The translations under genes and the position numbers were made by a program. A stretch of 50,396 bases of DNA. Origin: Lingula anatina. Lineage: Eukaryota; Brachiopoda; Lingulata; Lingulida; Lingulidae. Positions 22,201 to 34,200 of this stretch are shown piece by piece. The notes beneath the pieces were generated by a model, which was not told the origin of the DNA, did no database searches, and worked only from the letters and a program-made list of their open reading frames with translations. How positions within the stretch are numbered: position 1 is the first letter of the stretch; every line of letters begins with the position of its first letter. Where the stretch lies: positions 138,807 through 189,202 of the forward strand of contig NW_019773548.1 of assembly GCF_001039355.2 (NCBI RefSeq), in the 5' to 3' direction.

Positions 22201-25200
22201 GATCTAAATCTTAATCTTTAGGTCGATCTAAATCTCTGGGAATGCACCCATAGATACCACCATCCAGTATTGATAAAATTTAAAAAGTCTTTAGTCAACA
22301 TTATTTTATTTTATTTTATTATTTTATTTTATTTTATTTTATTTTGTTTCAGAGATGGAGAAGAAGGTACTTTAAGCTCAAAGGCAGAAAACTCTACTAT
22401 GCAAAGGATACTAAGGTAATACTGACAGGTCCATGCACACACAAGAAATAAAATACATGTTCTGAATTAGTTTTCCTGGTGATAAACAGAGCAGGAAACT
22501 TTTAAAGATTGCCAGCCTTAATGGGGGGTCTTTTTCGTTTTATTCCGCAAGTGTGTGTACTAGTACACACATGCACATGTGTGAGCACACAGCACAGTGG
22601 CCACTGTAAGGCCTACAGAATCAGTTGAACACACATATATAATTTTAGAAATAGCATACAGTTAATACACCTTTATTATACCTGTATATTAACTGTATGC
22701 GATTTCTAAATTGAAAATTATCAAACACAAGCTGAAATCTTTCATACTATTAGCTTATGACCAACCTGGACATAGGCCTTCATCAGAATGATATGAGTAG
22801 ATGTTACTCACTGACCGCTAGGTGGTATAGCGGTCAGGACCCTGTTATAAATGTCAGGTAGATCGACCAGCTGTCCCTATTCATGGGTGGCTGGTGACGG
22901 CTGATGTTGATAGCCTCTCGTATCTCGCATGAGATGTCAGATGACTGGGATTCAAGGATTTGGGTTGAATTCCAGTCAGTGCTGTGTCCAGTGTCTATAA
23001 CATGTTCAGAAATGGCATAAAAGATTTAAGCTAACAGTGCGAAAGATTTTCAGCTTGTGATTGATAATTTTCATGTATGATCCAACTACCAAGCTAATGA
23101 ACATTTTGACTCATGTGATTTCTTGTTTTGTACAGTCTGTGATCTAAATTGAACACACATACATAATGGTGTATTAACTGTATATGATTTCTCGTTTTGT
23201 ACAGTCTGTGATCTTCAATGAAATAGACCTGACAGATCTCAGCCTAGCAGAGTGCAGTATTAAGAATGTTAATCACAGCTTTCAGGTAAGTGGCATTGCG
23301 TTAGGTGAGACATTGTACTTTGTCATATGACATTTTAGTCAAGTGTGACATAGGGACCATTTGCATAACCCTATCGCCTTAGCAGGATTAATCCATCTCC
23401 AAAGGGATTCTCGCTAAGTTGCATTTAGTTTAAGCATGCTTGAAAGTTACTTACCCCCTAGCAGCTTCAGTGGGCATGACAGACATTTTAGCTGCTTAAA
23501 CTGAGTGCAATTTGGCAAGAATCCCCTTGGAGTTAGGCTGTATTCCCAGAGCTTTTAGATCGATCTATCCCCGCGGGGAGTCTCACTAGATTACTATCAG
23601 ATAATCCGGCTTAAATGTCCGTCCTGCCTACTACAAGCTATAAGGGGGTAATTAACTTTCGTGCCCGCTCGGCTGACAGCTATTTAGCGTGAACCCCCAG
23701 GGAGTTAGGTCGATCTAAAGTAGATCGATCTAATCTCTGGAAATGGGGTCTTAGACTGATCCTGTTAGTATGACAGGTTTATGGGAACCTGGGGTAGAAC
23801 TAACACACAAATGCTAAAAACTGACTTAAATTGGCTAGACAAAATGGGTTGGTTTTGACTTATTTTAGTCAAATTTAAACCATTTGGAGAAAAAAAGTGA
23901 TGAAAAAATAATAATTTGGCGAAATGAAAAAAAAAATTCCTAGCGCAACCCCAGGGAACCCATTCATAGTATTTGTAAAGACACTACTGGTTATGACATT
24001 GTATTAGTTGTGACATTGAAGTTTGTGTGACCTTGTGTTAAGTTTGACGATGTGCTGCATGTGACATTGTGGGGTGTGCCACAGTGCGCTTGGTGTGATT
24101 ATTTTGTTCCTTGTGGCATCCTGTTGATGATGAAACAATTTAATGTGAAGGATATTGGTCTACCACAGTGCAGTGTGAAATCTGTTTAACACAGCTTTCT
24201 GTCATGTTGCATTTTGCCAGATGTGATACATTGACTTAATTGGTGCTAGTTGCGACACATTCAAACACTCAAGCTTTAAGTGAAAAATAGCTGGCCTAGG
24301 GATTTGCCGTGTATTAATATAATTGGTACTGTAAAATTTTTCCCCTTTTTAGGGGGTAATACAATATATTCTAACATTTCAGATCATCACCCCATTCCGT
24401 AACTTGATAGTATGTGCGGACTCGCGGAAGGAGATGGAAGACTGGATACAGGCTCTTAGAATATCTGGCAACAGAGAGTTTTATGAGGTAATGTATGAGG
24501 AATTGTGTGTTGGTGGAAGAAGTGGATATGTTGAAAATATTAAAGGAGAATGAAGTCTGGATATAGGCTCTAAGGGACAATTCCCATAACCCTATTGCAC
24601 TAGCTGGATCGTGCTAACTCCTGGGGGATTCTTTCAAAATTGCATTTAGTTTAAACAGCTTAAATGTCTGTCAAGCCCCCTCATAACTTGAAGTGGGTAA
24701 CTTCATGTTACGAGGGGTAAAGTCGAGAAAATTTTGTGGTCCATGATGTTGTAGGGACTGGCTATGGGGAAGGTGAAGGAGCCAGTAAATCTGGTTTCCT
24801 GTTAGATCTTTCTAGGTATAGGAATGGGGTCCAAGTATAGGGGGGTTTAGGTATAAGGGAATGTTTATGAAATAAGGGGAGGTGGGTAAAGGAACAGGTG
24901 GGTTGGGGTGGGAGGGGGGGTTGAAGAAGATGAAGTACTGGATAGAGGCACGAAGTACTCTCAAGTTCCAAATAATTGTACTGTGTGGAAAAATCTTCAA
25001 AAATTAATAATTGTACTGTCCGAATAATTGTACCATGTAGAAAAATGTTTGAAAATTAATAATTGTGCTGTGCGGAATATTTGTACTGAATGGCTGCTTA
25101 TGAGAGTGGGGGTTGAAATGAAATACTGTTGTCACTGAGAGTAAGAAAAAAAATTGTGAAGAGGCTTGGTTAAAAGACTGGGAAAATTTAAGCTAAGCAA

Positions 25201-28200
25201 TTTAATTTTTTAATTTTTATTTTTTTAATTTTTTTATTTATTTATTTTTTTATTATTATTATTATTTTTTTTTTTTTGCAGTATTATTTAGTTGGCTGAA
25301 GGTTTCAACAAAAATGGCTTAATACTTTTTGTGAAACACGCACATGGTAAACAAAAGTCTTGTAGGCTTGTAACCAAGGCATTTCTGTTTTATTGACAGT
25401 CTACCTGTTTGAGATTCATGCCAAAATGGATAAGAACGTCACTATGATTTACTCTCAAATGTTTTGTGAGTGATTGAAAAAAATTATAATTTCCTCTGCC
25501 TTATCTGTACTTATTATTTTCCTTCCCAGAACTTAATGATTCTTTTATTTGACCTTATCATCAGAAACATCACATTTTTACCACTCATGCATTTTTATCA
25601 TTAAAGAAATGAAAAAATGGCTCAGTAAATTGACATACACTGATATGATTTTAATTTCACTTTTGCATAATATCAACTTAGGCAGGTGAACAGGCTTTGT
25701 TTGATTTGTGGTGTGGTATTGTCTTTTCTCTCCCTGGGGGAGAGGTGGGGGGGGGGGTTGTAGGGAGAGAGAGAAATAGAAGGAGAGAGAGAGAATTGCT
25801 GAAAAGACTTGATTAAAATTTATAAATTACCAATATGTGAACCACTTGCCAGTTTTCCATTTTTCCATCCCTTTTCTTTTTCTGTTCGAACCCTATGCCT
25901 ATTTGTGTCTGGAATCTTCATTGAGCATCAGCTGTCATGAGATAGAAAAAGAAATTAATAAAAACACCAGAAAAAAAGAAAAGATATACGCAAATAGATT
26001 TTGGCATGATATTCATATAAAAGACGTGAAGGCTAAGTAGAAATAAATTGTTTTATGTTCAGATGAGGATGGTACGAGGGAATAATTATGCAATAATCTC
26101 ATAGTTTTTTTTTCTTTTTGAATGAGTCATTCAAAACATGCAAGTTCTTCTAAATAGATGTTGGACAGAGACAAAGAGAAAAATATTCGATACTTTGACA
26201 ACAATATCACTTTGGGGATGAGCAGAGATTAGAGAGTTACGTTACCATTTTTTGTACCACCATTGTTTATGCTGGTGGGATATTGTATTTGGTCTAGAAC
26301 TACATAGTACTGCCTCCGCCAGCCTTGTCCTGTAAGGTACAAGTCTCCATTACCACGTACATCACCTCAATAACTACGGAGACCAGTGGAATTAGGTTTC
26401 ACGTTATTTTAACAAGTTGAATGTGAAAGATATCACTCAAAACCAACAGAAATGTTTTAAAAATTGTAGATTTCTAATCTGACCTTGAATTTGACCCTTG
26501 ACCTAATTTCCAGGTTCAGATGGGATGAAATTTTGATTTTTTTTTTAGTCTGTGTGTAAAATAGTGTGTTTGTCCTGATTTTCAGCAACTTTACAGACCT
26601 ATACAGTTATATTACTGTAAAAACTTGCACTTGTGGTCTTCTTTCTGGTCTGTGAATATGGAGTCAATTGGTGCATTTTCACAGATGTAGTAGCTGTTGC
26701 ATGCTGAAATTAAAAATTTACTAATGATGGTTTCTGTAACAGCGAGAGACTCCATGTTCATTGTATTTCGTAGAGTGCACCTAGCAAAATATTGAGATTC
26801 TGGAAGGAATTCAGAAGGAAACGAATATTAAGTCGAACACATACACATGTGCAGTATCTGGAAAAACGGGCATGTATAAAGAGACATTTTGTGGAAAGAG
26901 AAAGAGAGAGTTGAGAAGCAATTTTACAGTCAATCAGGATAGTGGAAAAGGAAGTGAGAGAGAGAGAGAAGAGGAAGGGAGAGCCCTTCCGCATTACTTT
27001 TATGAGCCAGAGTTATTTTTACAAACTCTTCCTACTTGTACATAATCAGCAGCTGCAGGTGCACTGGGTACATAATTATATAAGTAGACTGAGCTCAGCT
27101 ATTAATAACAGCAACACCTACTTGTCTCCCTTTTGAATCCTACCTCAGCTGAGAGAATTATTGACCGATATCTTCTATTGCAAAAAATAATTGGATTCAC
27201 ACTCTATGTTGGCAGGTGAATGTGACTAATTTTTTTCTCCAGAACCACCCTGTGAAGACCAAGATTTTATTGGGTTTAGGTATTTTAATTGAGGCGGCAT
27301 GCGAGGATTGTACTTGCTCCTTGCCGTTTTGATGATAGGAACCAATTAAACACATCAAGGTCTATACACATGAGTGAGCATTTCTTTCAGCTTTCCAAAA
27401 GTCGTCGGTCAAGATGTTGTTAGTCAACCTAGAAACTATCACAGCTCCTGTTATGTAAGAGTTAAAGACCTGAAAAATGTACAGTAATTACTTGATCTTT
27501 TCTATGGGGGACAATTGTGAATTTAACAGTCATAATTTCTTAAAATTAGAACATTCCTATTGAGTAGGAGCAACAAATTTAAAAGGCAGGCTACTTTGTC
27601 GTTCTTTTACATTCAGTTAAAGCACTACAAATGCTGTATAGAAATATAATTTTTGTGATTATAAAATTATGTATCTGAAAGCTTTATAATTTTTTCCATT
27701 GAAAAAATGGAATAAAAACCGTAGTTCATAACTTGTTAGATAAGATATGAAATACAACGTCACAGGTGTTAAGGCTCGGCAGTCTGATGCAGACTTTTCC
27801 CCTAGCTCAATATGATACGTGCAGCCAATATGATACCTGCTCTTTGGCTTAGTTTTGTTTCCAGGATTATTTCTCCAACAGAATCTTGTGGCACACTCCA
27901 TAGAAGGCCGTGCAACATAATGATTAGATGCGTCTGCCTATAGCAGTCCCTGAGGCCATAGCTGTGATTAGTTGGGAAATTTGTACGAAACACTGCTGAT
28001 ATGTTCAGATAACATGCAAATAATTATGGAGATTTGAAAATGAAATAGCTGACATCACACCTGATAACTGAACTAAGATGTCAAATTTGAATGTCTCTGT
28101 GTTATCGAATTGTATGGTGATATCGTGCAACAAGTTTTTTGATAGCAAACAGCAATCCTGACATGACCCCTGTGGCATAGTGCAGATAAGGCCAGTTAAT

Positions 28201-31200
28201 AAATTGACAATTTAAGAGATAAGATTATAGATACTGGGATATTGTTTGTAGGCACAATTTATATAACACTCAGAAAAAGCGATAAGGGTTGTCAGTTTTA
28301 CAAAAGGACTTTAATCTTTTAAAACAATCAGTGATGCTAACGGAAAGACCAATTTTTCAGTCCTTGTTGACCCCAAGTTTTGAGTGGTTGGTAACATAAA
28401 AAGGACTTGGGTCTTAAAATAGGTGGTCTTAGACCCCATTCTTGTACCTAGTATTGACCCATCTTCGAGGGGTTTCTTGCTAAATTACATTCAGCTTAAG
28501 CAGCTCTGATGTCTGGCACGCCTACTGAAGGTGTTATTGGGTAATACGCTATCATTTAGCAGGTGTGCCAGACATCTAAGCCGCTTAATCTGAATTCAGT
28601 TTAGCGAGAAACCCCTCGGAGATGGGTCGATCATGCTAGATCAATCTATGTATGGGAACAGGGTCTTAACCTGAACTCTGAGTACTTCTGTGTGACACCT
28701 TAAGTTATTTGGTTGAGCATGGGTGGATCAGGACACGTTTTCTTTTCCCTTCCAGCCTGGTATTGAGCATCGCGCAATGATGTCAGGACAGCATCACTGG
28801 TACGCATGTTCGCATGCACGACCAACGTACTGTAACGTGTGCAGGGAAGCTTTGTCTGGTGTCACGTCCCATGGACTCTCTTGTGAAGGTAAGTCATGAG
28901 CCTTGGAGGCAGGGTTGAGATATTTCTATCTATCAGCGGATTTCTGATTTTTTGGGAGCCAAAAATACCATAGGTCTAGCCGCCCCCTTGTATCCAATGC
29001 CATATTTTCCAACTTTTTCACTAAACTACAGTCTCATTTCTGCAGTGAAATATGAATGAATTTTAAAAAAAGTCTTATTTGACAGTGATAAAACCTTGCA
29101 AGAAATGAGAGCAACTGAAACTTAGCTAGCAGAATTGGCTCAGTCCTCTTTTGAACAAATGCCTAATCCATTTATAAGCCCTGAATTATGCTAGTATTTC
29201 AGTATCTGATTTTATAGAATCTGATGTAATGAATCGTTAATCAAAATTTTTTTTCAACAATATTACCACCTAGGAAATGAAACCTTTTTAGACTAACTTC
29301 AACTGAGTTGACAATATTTTGAATTCGGGTCCATCTAAGTAAGGTCAGTTGTCTCTTGTTATAAACCACCTCTGCTAGCTGTCGGATCATGTTAAGCTCA
29401 TTACAAGCAATGGATTAAGTAAACGATATGCCGTTGTTTGAGAAGGCGTTTTGAAGAGAACAAAAAGATTACATTTCCTGCTTATTGTATCCTTATCATA
29501 CGCCGATACCAGCCTTCAGGGATCAATCATCTTCACAAGGGCCAACCCAATTTCAAAGGAAATATGCCTAGTTACATGATCCATTGGCCTGCACTTCCTG
29601 CTAGTTCATTTTCAAGAATTTTTCATGAGACCATCTTACTGTGACTTAAATAATTTAATAAAATGGTGATGATTATTCAAAGATGACAACCCAGAGGTTG
29701 AAGTTTTATATAAGGGGAATTTTTATTTTACTTTAGTGAATACAAGTAGAAAAAATTAGATAAAAATGAATTTATCACCAGAAGAAAGAAAAAAATGGTG
29801 CAATTGAATTGGAGCCGAGTTGACGTGATATTAATTTAACAGATGTGTAACTAGAGGGATTATGTTCAGGAGGTGGATAATATTAGGTAATCATTTATGT
29901 ATAAATTTACATTAAAGGATATGTGATAAACATTTGCAGAGATGATACAATTTACATTAAAATGTTTTTTTTACTCCAGTCTGTAAGTTTAAGGCCCACA
30001 AAAGGTGCGCCGTGCGTGCGAACAGTACGTGTAAGTGGACCACGCTGGCAGCAGTGGGAAAAGATATCATCGAGGATGAGGATGGGGTGAGTATCGGGAG
30101 GAAGAAAGCGAAAACACACAACTGGCTGTGCCAAGTCCCAAAAATTACGGTTATCTTTATTAAATTTTCAGTGGAATATATAATACAGTGACATATGTTA
30201 ATGTAATTGCTTCAGATATATACCACTTCCTATTTCAACTGTACACCTCTTGTAGACGTCCCTTCTATGTACCCAAACATAAACATATACTGTGACAATG
30301 TTTTCATAAAATTTTGTAAGGAGATCAACGCCACATCACTGCCCCATCTGACACTAACACCCCATTTCCATAGATTTTTAGATCGATCTATCCCTGTGGG
30401 GAGTCTCACTAGATTACTGTCAGCTTGGCCGGCTTAAGCGTCTGTCCCGCCTACCAAAAGCTGTAAGGGGGTAATTAACTATGGTGCCCGATCGGCTGAC
30501 TGCAATTTAGCGTGAACCCCCAGGGAGTTAGGTCGATCTAAAACTTAATCTTTAGATCGATCTAAATCTCTGGAAAGCACCCTAAAACACTATACTCTAT
30601 CATATAAGTACTGATATGGTATGTTCTGATAGGAAAAGACACTGGCACAACCAGGCACATTTGTTGTGTCACATCTAACGCATTATGATTAGTACATTGC
30701 CCTACATTTGAGAGCTTGTGCAAATTTCATATCAGTTTACTAATTCCTGAGGACAGGACATTAACTGTTGCAGATGTTTAAATAAGTAGAATCTTATTCG
30801 CAAAGCTTTCAATTCGTACAAAGTTACAAAGTTTGCATGTTCCAATTCTCTTGGAAAATATTACTCACTCCTATCACAATATATGTCACAACTAATGGAG
30901 AACTTTTTACGATAACTTGACATTTGTTACATTTTACACTTAGCAGTATAGTTTATATGCAAATAGTTTGACATATACCATGCACTGACACTTTGTGACC
31001 AACTACTACATATACTGTTGAATTGGCTGGATAAACATTATGGTAATTATAATAAAAAAAAACTCCTGTTCCCTCCAGGCCATCTCGATGCCCCACCAGT
31101 GGTTGGAAGGGAACCTCCCAGTGAGTGCCAAATGTGTAGTTTGTGATAAAACATGTGGCAGTGTCCTCAGGTTACAAGACTGGAGATGTCTCTGGTGTAA

Positions 31201-34200
31201 AGCTATGGTAAGTCCTCCTCCTGCTCTCCTCTCATACGGCAGGGTTTTTAAAATCCATGACTGATAACAGATGTCATTATTGCAATTACCAATATCAAAA
31301 TTGTTGTCAAACTAATATTTGCCTTAAAAGAAATGTATTGAAAGTTAATGACCATTTTCTTTAGAGTTGTCAAATAGTTTACTGTCCTAGTTTGACAGTG
31401 TGCACTGACTATACTATGTGATACACCATGTAGAATATTGTTTATAATTTAACCACACATTTTGAAGGTCCATACCTCTTGTCGGGAGACGTACCCCAAG
31501 CGATGCCCCCTAGGGCAGTGTCGTGTGTCTATTTTGCCGCCAATAGCCATTAACAACATAGACTCGGATGGCTACTGGGAGGCCATGAGACCCCCAGGGA
31601 CCAGCCCCCTACTTGTGTTCATTAACTCTAAAAGTGGGGACAACCAGGTCAGTAACATAATCTAGGTCTTGGTGACCTACATATAATCTAGGTCACTTTG
31701 ATCTACTTGCAGATTTCATCCACATATGTGAAAAGTATTTAATTTGATCCTTACCTTGATGGGTGTAGATTCAGTATTTAAGCAAATCAGATTATTATTT
31801 TTTTAATAATTAAAAAATTGACTTAAACTCATAAATAATACTGCATAATTTCTTCTTAAAGATTGTTTGATGTTCTTTAATTTTTTGATGCACTATAACT
31901 ATCAGTTGATAGAATGCAAGAATTTTGAAGCAGCATTTCCTCTTCATTTTTTGACATTTCAAAAAAATTATTTTCCCAGGGGGTGAAGTTCTTGCGACGG
32001 TTCAAGCAGTTGCTGAATCCTGCTCAGGTGTTTGATCTCATGAATGGAGGGCCAAAAGTGGGGTTAGTTTAAATATACATTGATAATTAAGCCATATAAA
32101 TGAATACATGTTTGGTGATAGCAACTTGTACCAGAAGAAAGGCTTATGTGGTTGAATTAATAATTAGTCATTTTGAATATATAAAATAGAGATCACTTTG
32201 AGAGCACATACCTCTGGCATGGCAATATGTAATAATAAAAAAAAAAAAACTTAAAAATCAATTCAATATATTAGGAGCTTAGGACTCAGTGAAATTAAAA
32301 TCGTATCTCATGAGTGGTTAGTCACCAATTTTTAATGTGCATGATTCTATTTTATCTTTCCAGTCTTCGTCTATTCCAAAATTTTGACCCATTCCGCATC
32401 CTGGTATGTGGTGGTGACGGCAGCATGGGCTGGGTGCTGTCGGAAATAGACAAGATGGAGCTTCACAAACAGGTATGGAATAGGCCTCAGCACGAATATA
32501 CACCTGACCAAATCCTAAAACATCTTTATTTTTAATAGTTGTAAAGTATCATTAACTATATAAGATACGGTACATATTTAAGCAAATATTGATGGATACT
32601 GCACTCAATGTTCATTACTTATTTACACTGAAGATTTCCCCAACACATTACATAGTTTTTGGTGCATACTAAGTTAATTCTTAGACCCTGGTTACCCGAA
32701 GGGTCAGAAAAAAAAAATCTTTTTGGCACAGAATTTATATATTGAATTTATTTTAACTTATTTATTTTATCCATTTTTTCATTCATCTTTTAAAGGTGGT
32801 TAAATAAATAAATAAATATGATTCTTTTCAGTGTCAGGTTGGAGTGCTCCCCCTGGGTACAGGCAATGACTTGGCCCGTGTGTTGGGATGGGGCGGTGCC
32901 CTGGATGACGACACACAGCTCCCGGCCGTGCTGGAGAAACTCGAACACTCTCAGATTAAAATGCTGGATCGCTGGTCAATCATGACTTATGAGGCCTCCA
33001 TGCCGCCTCCAAGGTCGTTACTGATGCAGGCAGACCCTATCTCAGTGTACGAAGACTCCGTGGCCAATCATTTATCTAAAATACTGCATTCCGATGACCA
33101 CGGGGTTGTCATTCACTCTGCCAAGTAAGTGGTGTTTAATGCATGTTTTTATGATGATGTCCGATTTCAGGATTTTACTGGATCTTTTCAATGGGCAGAA
33201 ATTATCAAACTTACATACTTTTATAATTACAAAACCTATTTATCTGTTTGGCATTTGTGGTGTTTTAACTGTATAGGATAGGACTCGGAGTAGCCTGCAT
33301 TTCAATTTTGTTGCTACTACCGGAAAAAAATTAAAATGGTAATACGATGCTGAAGGTCACAGGTGAAGATATGTGAAACATGAAATGAAAAATCTAAATA
33401 AAAAATTGTTAAGGAATCTTAATGGCACATGGGCACATAAAGGACTGTAGAAATGGTTAGGAAAGTAAAAAGAAATTAAACTGTAAGGGATACTCTGCTA
33501 AAGTAATTCTATTTAAAAAGAAAGTAAATTCTGAAATGGGTCCTTGACAACAGCCATATTGCTAATCTCGGAGTCCATTTTTTTTCCTCCAGAGTCCTGT
33601 GTCAGACAGTGAAGGACTTTGTAGCCACAGTGGGCAAGGCATACGATGACCATGAAGAAGGTGAAGACTCTATCTCTAACAAGGTCAGTCCCTCTCCTCC
33701 TAGATTTTTTTCAAAACATGCTTTTTCCCTGTTTATGTTTTTATATTTATTGATTGATTGATTGATACATTTTTGATAATCCCAGGTTGACAAGATTCAC
33801 AAAGAATTATTTCTTTTTCAGTATAGAAGATGTTATCAGTTACTGTTTAATTCTCAAAGATTATAAAATGTTACCTTCCTCTTTTTCCTCTCATTGCAGT
33901 GTACAATATTGAATGAAAAACTGAATTCCTTGCTACAAACTTTAAATGAGGAAGCCGCGGCCAGTGAGTCACAGTCCAAGCACAAAGTAAGCAGTTATTT
34001 ATAGAATGTAGGTCACTTTGACCTAATTTACAAGGACCAGTCAGTTCCAAGTGGTATGTGTAGAATATAGGTCACATTCAACTATATGTCTATGTTCAGT
34101 TTCATTTATCAAGCAACCTTTGGAATTAGGTTGCACTGACATCTCGTACACAGACTTGCAAGGATTCCAATCCTGGGGCATTTTTCTCTAAGTTGAATGT

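Larger units (their letters stand above)
20980..22352. other. DGK intron with G-rich stretch and a fold-back element
   Basis: No exon found. It holds a G-rich stretch (20980-21004) with an ATTGGACCTTTT body related to the element at 2184-2362, T runs, fold-back copy B, and a TTTTA array ending at the acceptor at 22352. Confidence 0.6.
24488..28755 (+). other. Large DGK intron (4.3 kb)
   Basis: No exon supported. Diverged fold-back copy G lies at 24575-24740 and copy F at 28434-28666. There are T-rich and G-rich runs near 25205-25280 and 25747-25758. The rest is unremarkable AT-rich sequence. Confidence 0.65.

Noticed and set aside
22800-22980. Functional tRNA gene
   Set aside because: Box-like words are about 140 bases apart and no cloverleaf forms; better read as part of a repeat element.
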